Assembly (NCBI RefSeq): GCF_025147485.1
Contig: NZ_CP102263.1
Span: 1,005,501 to 1,069,500, forward strand
Length of the DNA stretch: 64,000 bases
Direction: 5' to 3'
Source: Bacteroides uniformis
GTDB taxonomy: Bacteria > Bacteroidota > Bacteroidia > Bacteroidales > Bacteroidaceae
The notes under the pieces are model-generated. The model saw only the letters and a program-made list of their open reading frames with translations. It ran no database searches and was not told the origin of the DNA. The translations under genes and the position numbers were made by a program. Of the stretch, positions 27,499-36,665 are shown piece after piece. Every line of letters starts with the position of its first letter. The stretch's first letter is position 1.

Positions 27499-30400
27499 TC
27501 AGTCCACAAAATCTTTAGGTAATACCCCAAATTGTTTTAAGAAACATTTGGAAAAATAAGAAGGAGAATTGAACCCTACCATATAGCAAATTTCATTGAC
27601 CCGATTTTCACCATCCTTCAACAATTGGGCTGCACGCTTCAGGCGTTCTATACGCAAATATTCATTAGGAGTCAAATCAAGTACTCCCTTTATTTTCCGA
27701 TAGAAATTAGAACGGCTCATATTCAGCATTTCAGCCATATCCTCCATACTGAACTCCGGACTATGAAGATTAGAAAGAATTATTTCATTCAGCCTTTTAA
27801 TGAATTCCTCATCAGCCTTTGTCAACGCCATTGTATTGGCAGCCACAAAGGGAGACTTGGCAAAAGTTTGACGTAGCGTTTCTCTATTCTTAATCAAGCT
27901 GGCAATCGCAGCCAAAAGATATTCCGGTGAGAAAGGCTTCTCAATATATGCATCAGCTCCTAGCTCCAACCCCTCTACTTTAGACTGTATATTAGTTTTA
28001 GCTGTCAATAGGATGATGGGGATATGACTATAATCCAATTTGGATTTTACAGTCTTGCATAACTCAAAGCCATCCATTAGTGGCATCACGACATCACTTA
28101 CAATCAAGTTCACAAAATTTTCATCCAATATACGCAAAGCCTCTTCTCCATTGACAGCTGTCAGAACGATATACTCATGCGACAACTGCCTACTTACGAA
28201 AGAAAGCATTTCCGGATTATCTTCAACTACCAATACAGTATATCTGTTTTCATTATTTTCTTTAAGCTCCTCCCACTTCGCCTGGAGTTCGGCAGAAGGT
28301 TCCATATTACTGACATCCCCAGATTCCATCGTAATAGCATTATCTTGGGTGAGTGGTAGAGTAAGGCAAAATATATTTGCGTCTTCTCCCTCCACCATTC
28401 GTAAACTTCCCCGATGCAGTTCAGCCAAAGAACGGGAAAGCGCCAGTCCAATACCTGTGCCGGAAACCACCTTTCCATTTTCCTCCCCATTAAAACGGAC
28501 AAATGGTTTGAATATTTCCTCCTTCATTGTATCCGGTACGATAGGCCCATCATTCACTGTCCGAATATGGAATATTCCATTCTCCACAGCCATATCCGTT
28601 TCCAAGAAAATCTGTACATAGCTCTCTGCATACTTCATGGCATTGCTCAACAGATTACTGAGTATCTTGGTAAAAGCTTCTTTATTGACATGCGCGTAGC
28701 AAGCCCGTTCAGGTATTTTCAAAGTGAGATCCAGTCCTTTCTGTTTGGCAAGAGAAGTAAATCTCAAATGTGTCTTCTGTACTACTTCCGTTATATTGCA
28801 TCTAGTGAAATTCAAACTGAATCCTTGACTTTCAGTCTTGCGAAAATCCAATAACTGATTCGTCAGATTCAGTAAGCGTTCCGTATTCTGTTCCATGATA
28901 TTCAGATCCTCACGAGTTTCCGCATCAACATCTTTTTTTAGAATGATATTTTCCAAGGGTCCTTTAATCAAAGTTAAAGGAGTACGTATCTCATGTGCCA
29001 CATTCGTAAAGAAATCGAATTTTGCATTATAGATTTCACGTTCTTTCTCCTGCTCGAACTTTTCCATCTGCCTTTGTTGTTTTCTGTTATTCCGCTGCTT
29101 CAGATAGAGATAAAGATAGGCAAAGAAAATCAAGAACAGTAATGCATAAACGACATATGCCCAAACAGAAAGGTAGAAAGGCGGCAGAATACGGATATGT
29201 AAAGTCGTCTCTTCTTCATTCCATATTCCATCACTATTGCCTGCCTTTACCCGAAACGTATAATCTCCATAATGCAGGTTAGAATAAGTCACCAACGGAC
29301 TCTCCCCTACAGTCAACCACTCACTATCAAAACCATCCAACTTATACATCAGTTTATTCATCTTCGGAGCCTGATACCCCAAAGCAGCAAGCCGGAAAGA
29401 AAAAGAATTTTGCTCCGCACAGAGTAACAACTTATCCGAGAAAGTAATATTTTCCTGTAACGGCGAATTCTCAGCACCAGCCCGCATCTCTTTATTGAAA
29501 AGGAGAAAATCGGTAATGACGGCAGAAGGAACATATTTATTTTCCGAGAATGTCTTTGGATTGAAGGCGACAAAACCGTCAATACTACCAAAATAGATAG
29601 TACCGTCCTTATCTTTAAAACTGGAACGATAGTTGAATTGGTCACTCGGCAACCCGTTCGCCGTCGTATATACTTTTACCGCTCCTGAAGTTAAATCAAA
29701 ACGGGCTAAACCATTATTCGTCGTTAACCAGAATACCCCGTCTTCATCTTCTGCAATTTGGTAAACCACATCATTCGGCAATCCATTACCGGTATCATAG
29801 CGTGTAAAGTTTTCTGTTTCCGGATGAAACAGACAGATTCCTCTTCCCTGGGTAGTCAGCCAGACATTCCGGCGTGAATCTTCAAAAACACTCAGAACCT
29901 TATTGTTGGAAAGGCTCTTTTCATCTTTTTCATTGTGTACATAATTCTTCCATTCTTTCTTGCTGACATCATAACGAAAAACCCCACAAACATATGTAGC
30001 CAACCACAAGTTTCCACTGGTATCTTCCTTAATGTCATACACAAATATTCCTACTAATTCCGGAATTATATCAAAACTGTCCGTTTGTCTGTTATAACGC
30101 ATCAAGCCACATCCTGTCCCAATATAAATGTCCCCTGCAGCAGTCCTGCAAATAGCAAAAACATTATTGTCATTCAAGGAATGTGGGCCGCCGTCATATT
30201 GATATGACCTTACAATAGTTTCCGTACGGGTATCAATTACCTTCAGTCCTTTGGAAAAAGTTCCTACCCAAAGCTCATTCTCTACCGAACACAACCCATG
30301 CACATTTGTAAAACCAAGACTCTGAGTAAAGAACTTGAATTCCTTCGTCACCGGATCAAACCTATTCAATCCACCATCTTCTGTTCCAATCCATAACTTT

Positions 30401-31527
30401 CCCTGACTATCCTGGCAGAACTCACGTATCCGTTTCCCATGTAAGCCATCATTCACTCCCTTCGGATAATATCTTTCAAAACAAGTATATGAATGCGGAT
30501 AGTAATTGATACCTCCAAAATAAGAGCCTATCCAAACGCCACCTTCGCAATCCTTACACAAAGAATAAACTGCATTATCCGACAGTGAATACGGATCATA
30601 CATAGAACTTTTCAAATGCACATATTTATCTGTTCGAAGATTATAAATATAGATCCCAGACTCACATCCTATCCATAATTCATCGTCAGAAAAAGACATC
30701 AACTCACGGCACCATATCCGTTCCCCCGTCTCATCTGTCAACAGCAAATCGCGGACTTTTCCCGAACTAAGATTCATTTCCTTTATACCTCCACCGACAG
30801 AAGCTATGTAAAAGCAGTTATAAGCCCCCGGCAGTACCTTCATGAGCGGATCACCTTCAAAGACCTTCTTACCATCAGAAGAGACAAAAGGATGAATCGT
30901 CTTGAGTCCGTCTTTTGAATAGAACAATCCGTTTCCATAAATCCAAATCGTTTCACTGTTATCAAAAACAACACAATGTACATTCGAAGTCAAAAAAGGG
31001 AACTCCTTAAGTGTATGGTTCCTTAATGCCTTTGTCTGCAAATTATAATGGAATATACCCTGGCGTTCTACCGTAATCCATACATCTCCATTTTTGTCTC
31101 CAACAATCATGGCTGCAGCATTATCTATGGTAGTACCTTCATCACTTAACTGTTTGAAAGGCTCAAAAACATCTCTTTCCGGATAATATATATACAATCC
31201 CATATCCGTACCCACCCAAATATTGCCTTCCACATCTTCATATAGAGCAAGTATATAGTTGTTCCCAAGACTATGCTCATCTGTCCTATCATATTTGAAT
31301 ATCTTAAATGACGAACCGTCATAGCGGTTTAGACCGTCTTTGGTTCCAAACCACATAAAGCCGGCTTTATCTTGTAGAATATCGTATACTGTATTTTGAG
31401 ATAGCCCGTCCCGGATAGTAAGACTATTAAGATAATAGTGCTCCCCGATTGTTTGTGCATAACAAGTGAAAAAACATATCAGGCATATAAAAGCTATCAG
31501 CATTTTCTTCAGATTCGTGTTCTTCAT
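27499..31527 (-). CDS. Hybrid two-component system regulator (HTCS) of the PUL
   Basis: A 1342-residue single-protein sensor and transcription factor spanning the inner membrane. After a signal peptide come repeated Reg_prop beta-propeller blades (about 35-690, patterns such as FMWFGTKDGLNRYDG), a Y_Y_Y domain (about 700-770) and one transmembrane segment near 790. The histidine kinase core has the H-box NVAHEIRTPLTLIKG near residue 845 and the ATPase G-box SGTGIGLALSRSLAELH near 1032. A receiver domain (phospho-Asp in VSDVVMPLMDG near 1146) and an AraC-type HTH (about 1240-1342) follow. Such proteins bind a PUL-derived oligosaccharide in the periplasm and activate the susCD promoter. Confidence 0.95.
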   Translation of the reverse strand: MKNTNLKKMLIAFICLICFFTCYAQTIGEHYYLNSLTIRDGLSQNTVYDILQDKAGFMWFGTKDGLNRYDGSSFKIFKYDRTDEHSLGNNYILALYEDVEGNIWVGTDMGLYIYYPERDVFEPFKQLSDEGTTIDNAAAMIVGDKNGDVWITVERQGIFHYNLQTKALRNHTLKEFPFLTSNVHCVVFDNSETIWIYGNGLFYSKDGLKTIHPFVSSDGKKVFEGDPLMKVLPGAYNCFYIASVGGGIKEMNLSSGKVRDLLLTDETGERIWCRELMSFSDDELWIGCESGIYIYNLRTDKYVHLKSSMYDPYSLSDNAVYSLCKDCEGGVWIGSYFGGINYYPHSYTCFERYYPKGVNDGLHGKRIREFCQDSQGKLWIGTEDGGLNRFDPVTKEFKFFTQSLGFTNVHGLCSVENELWVGTFSKGLKVIDTRTETIVRSYQYDGGPHSLNDNNVFAICRTAAGDIYIGTGCGLMRYNRQTDSFDIIPELVGIFVYDIKEDTSGNLWLATYVCGVFRYDVSKKEWKNYVHNEKDEKSLSNNKVLSVFEDSRRNVWLTTQGRGICLFHPETENFTRYDTGNGLPNDVVYQIAEDEDGVFWLTTNNGLARFDLTSGAVKVYTTANGLPSDQFNYRSSFKDKDGTIYFGSIDGFVAFNPKTFSENKYVPSAVITDFLLFNKEMRAGAENSPLQENITFSDKLLLCAEQNSFSFRLAALGYQAPKMNKLMYKLDGFDSEWLTVGESPLVTYSNLHYGDYTFRVKAGNSDGIWNEEETTLHIRILPPFYLSVWAYVVYALLFLIFFAYLYLYLKQRNNRKQQRQMEKFEQEKEREIYNAKFDFFTNVAHEIRTPLTLIKGPLENIILKKDVDAETREDLNIMEQNTERLLNLTNQLLDFRKTESQGFSLNFTRCNITEVVQKTHLRFTSLAKQKGLDLTLKIPERACYAHVNKEAFTKILSNLLSNAMKYAESYVQIFLETDMAVENGIFHIRTVNDGPIVPDTMKEEIFKPFVRFNGEENGKVVSGTGIGLALSRSLAELHRGSLRMVEGEDANIFCLTLPLTQDNAITMESGDVSNMEPSAELQAKWEELKENNENRYTVLVVEDNPEMLSFVSRQLSHEYIVLTAVNGEEALRILDENFVNLIVSDVVMPLMDGFELCKTVKSKLDYSHIPIILLTAKTNIQSKVEGLELGADAYIEKPFSPEYLLAAIASLIKNRETLRQTFAKSPFVAANTMALTKADEEFIKRLNEIILSNLHSPEFSMEDMAEMLNMSRSNFYRKIKGVLDLTPNEYLRIERLKRAAQLLKDGENRVNEICYMVGFNSPSYFSKCFLKQFGVLPKDFVD

Positions 31528-31546
31528 CGCTCTATTATTTAGACCT

Positions 31547-31554
31547 CAAATATA
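31547..31554 (-). promoter_or_regulatory. -7 element of the HTCS gene
   Basis: The minus strand reads TATATTTG, 20 bp upstream of the regulator ATG, matching TAnnTTTG. The -33 element is not evident. The 133-bp gap between the regulator and the next gene holds nothing else I recognise. Confidence 0.45.
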
Positions 31555-31660
31555 GGCCATTTTGCCAACGAACGATAAAAAATGCGTCCCAATGAATGAA
31601 AGATTCGTCCTATCCCCCTCTATCTCGCTAGATAAGGGGGATTTAGAGCTGCAATATTTC

Positions 31661-33724
31661 CTACTTCTTTTCTATCCGAATGCGCGCATCCACCGCTATC
31701 ACCTGCTTTTCAGTCGCCAACAATGGATTGATATCCATCTCCTTGATTTCCGTTGCAAAGCGCAGCAAGGTGGAAAGCCGTACAATAATTTCGGCAAATT
31801 TATCTTCATTCACTCCCTTCTGCCCACGCGTACCTTTGATAATCTTATAGGCACGCAACGAGTGAATCATGGAGTAAGCCTCCTCGTAGGACAACGGTGC
31901 AAGACCGGAAGATATATCCTTCAGCACCTCCACAAAAATACCGCCCAGGCCGCAGAGTACCACATGTCCGAACTTCTCTTCATATTTGGCACCGATAAAC
32001 AATTCCGTCCCTTTCAACATCGGCTGCACCATGATAGCACTAGCTTCGGGAATCTGCATCATACGGTCGAATTCCAATGCCAAATGCTGTTCACTCTTGA
32101 TATTGAGCACAACACCGCCCACATCCGACTTATGCACCGGCCCCACCACCTTTGCCACCACCGGGAACCCCGTGCGACGCGCAAAGGCAAGCACTTCTTC
32201 CTTGTTGTCCGAAACAAACTCCTCCACAATAGGAATACCTGCAGAGCGGAGCAATGCCTGCACATAGTGCGGGGCGATATAACCGTCCGCAGGAATGGAA
32301 TCTATAATCCGGCGGATACGGGGAACATCCACTCCAAAGAGCTCGATTTCATTATTGGCAGGCCGCGGGGCATTCATTATCCGCGAAAGTGCCGTGCCGA
32401 GAGTCACCTCATCGGCAAAGTTCACATGGCCCTTTGCCAGGAAAGCGGCAACCTCGGCTCCCGCCGTATTGATGGAAGGAAGAATCGGAAAAATCGGCTT
32501 CTTGCAATGCAGCATCTTCTCGTGCAGCACATCATACATTTCAAACATGGTCACCAGCCCCGGAGTGCCGAAAATAGCCATTACAGCATCAATATTGTCA
32601 AACTTCTCCTCACAATACTCCAGACAGAGGCACAGATGTTCCGGCGTACCCGTAGCCAGAATATCAATGGGATTCCCCACAGCCGCACCGGGGAAAAGCT
32701 TACCCTTAAGTTCCTCCGCCACCGGTCCTTCCAGTTTCGGAACATTCAGTCCGCCCTTGCTCAATGCATCGGTCAGCATCACTCCCGGACCGCCGGCATG
32801 GGTAATGATGGCGAAGTTTTTCCCTTTCAGTTCCGGCAGTGTGAAGATACAACCTACGGTCGTCAGCTCCTCGCGCGAATAGCAACGCACAATACCCGCC
32901 TTACGGAACAAGGCCTCTACCGCCGAATCGCTACTGGCAATGGCCCCCGTATGCGAACTCGCCGCCCGGCTGCCGCTTTCGCTACTGCCCGCCTTGATGG
33001 CCGCAATCTTGCAGCCCTTCTTGATGAGCGAGGATGCATGAAACAGCAGACGGTCGGGGTCACCGATACTCTCTATATAAAGAAGTTTTATTCTGGAATC
33101 CGCTTCCGGATTGAAGTGTTCGTCCATGTATTGCAACACATCCTCCACGCCGATTTGCTTGGCATTGCCCACAGACCATACAGAGTTGAATTGCAATCCC
33201 TTGGTCACGGCGCTCTCCAATATGAACACCGCTGTGGCACCGGAGCTGGAAATCAGGTCCACCCCTTGCGGATGCAGTTGCGGGATGGGCTGGCTGAATA
33301 CACTGTGATGCCACGAGTTCATAAAACCGATACAGTTGGGGCCTATCAGAGAGGCTCCATACCGGTTCACCGTTTCCAGTATGCGATCTTCCAGCACAGC
33401 ACCCTCATGGGTCTCCTCACCAAAACCGGCAGAAAGGATAATGAACGCCTTCACCTGCTTCTCCGCAGCAAGCATCTCCACCGCATCGGGACAAAGCGCG
33501 GCAGGTATGGCAAGGATGGCAAGGTCCGTATCGGGAATGTCCTTCACATCCGCAAAGGCAGCAACACCCTGCACTTCAGTCTCTTTCGGATTCACGGCAC
33601 GAAGCTCACCGGTATATCCGCCGCTAAGCAGATTTTTCAGGATAGCCCCTCCGGGTTTGTGTACATTGTTGGATGCCCCCACTACCACAATACTGGCCGG
33701 GTGAAGTAATTGGCTTGTTATCAT
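31661..33724 (-). CDS. Acyl-CoA synthetase (ADP/NDP-forming), fused alpha-beta type
   Basis: Interconverts acyl-CoA plus ADP and phosphate with free acid, CoA and ATP; in anaerobes this often recovers ATP from acetyl-CoA or propionyl-CoA. The 687 residues contain the CoA-binding Rossmann domain (1-125, IVVVGASNNVHKPGG), the succinyl-CoA-ligase-like domains with the phosphohistidine loop ASSHTGAIASSD (His near 258), and a C-terminal ATP-grasp domain (about 465-687, FPVVAKVVGPVHKSDVGGV). The fused layout matches archaeal and bacterial ACD enzymes. It has its own consensus promoter and is divergent from the acyltransferase gene. The acid substrate cannot be read from sequence. Confidence 0.92.
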   Translation of the reverse strand: MITSQLLHPASIVVVGASNNVHKPGGAILKNLLSGGYTGELRAVNPKETEVQGVAAFADVKDIPDTDLAILAIPAALCPDAVEMLAAEKQVKAFIILSAGFGEETHEGAVLEDRILETVNRYGASLIGPNCIGFMNSWHHSVFSQPIPQLHPQGVDLISSSGATAVFILESAVTKGLQFNSVWSVGNAKQIGVEDVLQYMDEHFNPEADSRIKLLYIESIGDPDRLLFHASSLIKKGCKIAAIKAGSSESGSRAASSHTGAIASSDSAVEALFRKAGIVRCYSREELTTVGCIFTLPELKGKNFAIITHAGGPGVMLTDALSKGGLNVPKLEGPVAEELKGKLFPGAAVGNPIDILATGTPEHLCLCLEYCEEKFDNIDAVMAIFGTPGLVTMFEMYDVLHEKMLHCKKPIFPILPSINTAGAEVAAFLAKGHVNFADEVTLGTALSRIMNAPRPANNEIELFGVDVPRIRRIIDSIPADGYIAPHYVQALLRSAGIPIVEEFVSDNKEEVLAFARRTGFPVVAKVVGPVHKSDVGGVVLNIKSEQHLALEFDRMMQIPEASAIMVQPMLKGTELFIGAKYEEKFGHVVLCGLGGIFVEVLKDISSGLAPLSYEEAYSMIHSLRAYKIIKGTRGQKGVNEDKFAEIIVRLSTLLRFATEIKEMDINPLLATEKQVIAVDARIRIEKK

Positions 33725-33757
33725 AGTCTGTTTTACATTAAGTTAATGATTCATGCA

Positions 33758-33787
33758 CAAATATACATTTTCCATACATAAAAGCAA
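33758..33787 (-). promoter_or_regulatory. Promoter of the ADP-forming acyl-CoA synthetase gene
   Basis: On the minus strand TTG (33787-33785) and TATATTTG (33765-33758) are separated by 19 nt, matching the Bacteroides consensus. It lies 34 bp upstream of the ATG. Confidence 0.65.
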
Positions 33788-33849
33788 TCGGTAAAAGAGA
33801 AAATAAGCTTAATCCCTTTGCAAAATATAAATAAGTTTACGGAAGTATA

Positions 33850-33857
33850 TATATTTG
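33850..33857 (+). promoter_or_regulatory. -7 element of the acyltransferase gene
   Basis: TATATTTG matches TAnnTTTG 36 bp upstream of the ATG at 33893. Its place inside the longer possible coding frame from 33818 supports the later start. Confidence 0.5.
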
Positions 33858-33892
33858 TGCCATCAATAACAATACGCAGAAAACTACCCTAT

Positions 33893-34825
33893 ATGGAAAG
33901 CCGTGTCAAAGAGATAGATTATCTGAAATGCATCTTCATCACCCTGATGATTATCTTCCACCTTGTATATATAGGCGACAAGTATCCGTATGCGAAACAA
34001 ATCGTCTATACGTTCCACATGTCCGCTTTCCTGATTATTTCGGGCTATCTGGCCAATAACCGGAAGGATGCCCGAAGCTTTCTCCGCAAGTTTCTATGGA
34101 TTTTCATTCCGTATGCCTGCATGGAGGCGGCCTATACGGTGATGTCGCATTTCCTGCCCGTACGCGAAAGTGTAGATGCCATTACTCCTACCGTATTGCT
34201 CGACAAGATATTCCTCCATCCGATGGGGCCTTACTGGTATCTGCATACACTGATTCTGTGCAGCCTCATCTATTATATCACATTCCGCTATGTAAGGCTG
34301 TCGGTTGTCTCCCGGCTGGTTGTGACCGGTGTCTGCCTGTTTGCCCTTTCCCATTGGGGAGGATTGATGAACTTCTCCAATGCCCTCTATTTCCTTATCG
34401 GCATGACAGTGAGCCAAAGCGGGCTTCGTTTTACACAAGTCTTTCGCGCCACAACCTTCGCCATTGTTCCATTCGTAATACTATGCTGTTTTCCCGCCAA
34501 TCTGGATAGGGGTACTCTGGCAGGAGTCGCCATCACCTGGCTTTCCATCAGCCTGCTGTTGGTAGCCTACGGCTATCTGCCGGTACAAGCCAAACGGCTT
34601 TCCTTCTTTATAGGGCGCAATACGCTGGTCATACTCCTTTTCTCACCCATTTTCACCATTCTGTCCAAGGCGTTTCTGCCCGTGTTCGCCTTCGACCCTA
34701 CGGGGATGCTGTTCCTTGTCACTGCCACCGCCTTCACTCTTAGCGGCTGCATGGGTATGGCGTGGGCTATGGACAAGATGCACGTTTCCAGATTCTTCTT
34801 CGGGAAGAGGACTATATTGTGCTGA
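33893..34825 (+). CDS. Acyltransferase family 3 membrane protein
   Basis: An integral membrane protein of 310 residues with about ten transmembrane segments. The start EIDYLKCIFITLMIIFHLVY carries the conserved Asp and His pattern of the acyltransferase-3 family. These enzymes O-acetylate or otherwise acylate surface sugars or small molecules. YWYLHTLILCSLIYY matches the family's second conserved block. The substrate is unknown. The stop overlaps the convergent histidine kinase gene by 14 bp. The ATG at 33893 is chosen over 33818 because a -7 element lies between them and the extra 25 residues look untranslated. Confidence 0.82.
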   Translation: MESRVKEIDYLKCIFITLMIIFHLVYIGDKYPYAKQIVYTFHMSAFLIISGYLANNRKDARSFLRKFLWIFIPYACMEAAYTVMSHFLPVRESVDAITPTVLLDKIFLHPMGPYWYLHTLILCSLIYYITFRYVRLSVVSRLVVTGVCLFALSHWGGLMNFSNALYFLIGMTVSQSGLRFTQVFRATTFAIVPFVILCCFPANLDRGTLAGVAITWLSISLLLVAYGYLPVQAKRLSFFIGRNTLVILLFSPIFTILSKAFLPVFAFDPTGMLFLVTATAFTLSGCMGMAWAMDKMHVSRFFFGKRTILC

Positions 34826-35831
34826 GACGGTTCACGTCTTCGCCCACAAAGGGAAGTTTCACCACAAACTCCTTTTCGTCCTTAAGAATCTCCACCAGCG
34901 TGCCGTATAGGGCATACTGCCGCTGCAGGTTCTTCAATCCCGCTCCGTTACTGGCCACATAGTTGCGCAACTGAAGATTGTTGCGTACCGTAATCCTTTC
35001 GTTTCCTATGGATATATGGACTATCAGCGGCGACTTCTTTGTACTGATATTATGCTTCAAGGCATTCTCCACAAGCATCTGTATGCTGGCAGGAATGACG
35101 AGACAATGATGATTCCGCAAATCATCTTCTATCTCCACATGCAGCGCATCGCCAAAGCGGATATGCTCCAGGTATAAATACGACTCTACGAACGACAGTT
35201 CTTCCTGCACGGTCACCGTAGCTCTGCCATGCGTAGTGAGCAGATAACGGTACACCGTAGACAGCTTCTTGGCAAACCGGTTCGTCTTTTCGGTATCCTG
35301 ATAAGCAAGGGAGGCAAGGACATTCAGACTATTGAATAAGAAATGAGGATTAATCTGGTTTTTCAGCACCTCGAACTGATACAGCGCCTTCTCCTTCTCG
35401 ATGACAGCCATCTGCTTCTCCATCTCCGAACGTTGCAGGCTATAGAAGAATATCTCTATCTGCAGAACGATAATCCAGTTCCACGGCACTACCGGCAGGG
35501 AGTTTCTCAGGATATGCCAGAAATTTCCATGCCCGCCCATCAGCAGGAAGTTCAAGATGTACGTCAACAGAACAGCCAGTGCAGTGGTCAACACAATATC
35601 CACCAGAATCCTCACCGCATTGTTGCGCTGTTTCAGTCTTTTATATATCAAGTTGATAACCCCAAAGTCGATGAACCCCAGCCCTATGCACAAAGGAAGA
35701 TTCAGAAAGAACTGCACCATGATATTCGCATACCACGGCTTACCGCTGATGACGTTATAAACGCACCCTATGACAAGCAACGAGACGGAAACCGTCAGTA
35801 TAAAAAGGAATATGTATCTCTTATGCCTCAT
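34812..35831 (-). CDS. LytS-type sensor histidine kinase
   Basis: A 339-residue inner-membrane kinase with four transmembrane segments (about 5-150). It has a His_kinase domain of the LytS/YehU type: the phospho-acceptor His in QINPHFLFNSLNVLASL near residue 165, and an ATPase domain with QMLVENALKHNIS and the G-box GAGLKNLQRQYALYG. The gene lies 10 bp after the LytTR half of the split response regulator, so the two belong to one system. The signal sensed is unknown. If the regulator is really interrupted, this kinase may have lost its output. Confidence 0.9.
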   Translation of the reverse strand: MRHKRYIFLFILTVSVSLLVIGCVYNVISGKPWYANIMVQFFLNLPLCIGLGFIDFGVINLIYKRLKQRNNAVRILVDIVLTTALAVLLTYILNFLLMGGHGNFWHILRNSLPVVPWNWIIVLQIEIFFYSLQRSEMEKQMAVIEKEKALYQFEVLKNQINPHFLFNSLNVLASLAYQDTEKTNRFAKKLSTVYRYLLTTHGRATVTVQEELSFVESYLYLEHIRFGDALHVEIEDDLRNHHCLVIPASIQMLVENALKHNISTKKSPLIVHISIGNERITVRNNLQLRNYVASNGAGLKNLQRQYALYGTLVEILKDEKEFVVKLPFVGEDVNRLSTI

Positions 35832-35841
35832 AACTTATAAC

Positions 35842-36198
35842 TCATACCACTCCGTCCACCCATTTCAAGAAATCGGCCACGCGACTGCGGCTCACCAATA
35901 CCTCGTGCGGGCACTCCGGCTCGAAGTAAAGCTTCAAGCGACTGCCGAAGTACCTGGAACTCTTCCGGATGGACCTAATGTTGGATATGCAGCTCCTTGA
36001 AACCCTAAAGAAAACATCCCTATCCAGCATTCCCTCCAACTGGTCCAGCGAGTAGCTGATGATATACCGTTTCCCGGAGAAGAGGTGCAGATAAGTCAGC
36101 TTGTCCTCACTATAAAAGAAAGCGACATCCGGAGTTTCTACGTAGCGGAAGGTATCGCCCACCTGCACCAGAAAACGGTTCTTCTTGTTGGCTGCCAA
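35842..36198 (-). CDS. LytTR DNA-binding half of a split response regulator
   Basis: About 118 residues forming a LytTR DNA-binding domain: RFLVQVGDTFRYVETPDVAFFYSEDKLTYLH, RVSRSCISNI and a basic C-terminal part. It starts from a TTG at best, since no ATG is nearby. Reading upstream in the same frame passes through five sense codons and then a TAA (36216-36214) that ends the receiver-domain frame. In related regulators receiver and LytTR are one protein of about 240 residues. The simplest reading is a nonsense mutation (for example CAA to TAA) in a single gene; a real split with weak internal re-initiation is the alternative. Confidence 0.8.
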   Translation of the reverse strand: MAANKKNRFLVQVGDTFRYVETPDVAFFYSEDKLTYLHLFSGKRYIISYSLDQLEGMLDRDVFFRVSRSCISNIRSIRKSSRYFGSRLKLYFEPECPHEVLVSRSRVADFLKWVDGVV

Positions 36199-36213
36199 GT
36201 AGCCGAGTTCCAG

Positions 36214-36600
36214 TTACCGATATTCGGGAGCCGCAGAACGGAGGGCACTGTTGCGCTCGAACTTGCACAAGGCTGCTTCTAGGTCGCTTTCTTCAATGGG
36301 TTTCAGCAGATAGTCGATGCTGTTTACCTTGAAAGCCTTGATGGCATATTCGTCGTAGGCGGTGGTGAAGATAACGGGCAAATCGACGGGACACTGCTCG
36401 AATATCTCAAAGCTCAACCCGTCGGACAAGCGGATATCTACAATCATCAAGTCCAGGCTACCCTGACGCAAGAGCAGTACAGCCTGCTCCACGCTCTCTG
36501 CCCAGCCCGCCAACTGCCAGGAAGGGCGCAGCCGTTGCATCATACGCTTCAGCTCTTCGTAGGCGAAGCGCTCATCTTCTACTAATAAATACTTTACCAT
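36214..36600 (-). CDS. Receiver half of a split LytTR response regulator
   Basis: A 128-residue CheY-like receiver: acidic pocket LLVEDERFAYEEL, phospho-acceptor Asp in LMIVDIRLSDGLSFEIF, Thr in VIFTTAYDEYAIKAF and Lys in YLLKPIEESDLEAAL. It ends with APEYR followed by TAA, where homologues continue through a linker into the LytTR domain. The LytTR frame resumes in the same phase immediately after the stop. Translated alone, it could still receive phosphate from the downstream LytS-type kinase but could not bind DNA. Confidence 0.85.
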   Translation of the reverse strand: MVKYLLVEDERFAYEELKRMMQRLRPSWQLAGWAESVEQAVLLLRQGSLDLMIVDIRLSDGLSFEIFEQCPVDLPVIFTTAYDEYAIKAFKVNSIDYLLKPIEESDLEAALCKFERNSALRSAAPEYR

Positions 36601-36665
36601 ACAACATGTCTGTTATTGCGACAAAGATACTATTTTACCTCTTGTCTTTACTAAAATGGCATTTG

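Noticed and set aside
31562..33709. 715-residue plus-strand open frame
   Set aside because: Antisense shadow of the ADP-forming acyl-CoA synthetase gene; rich in His and Arg as expected of a reverse-frame reading, with no domain.
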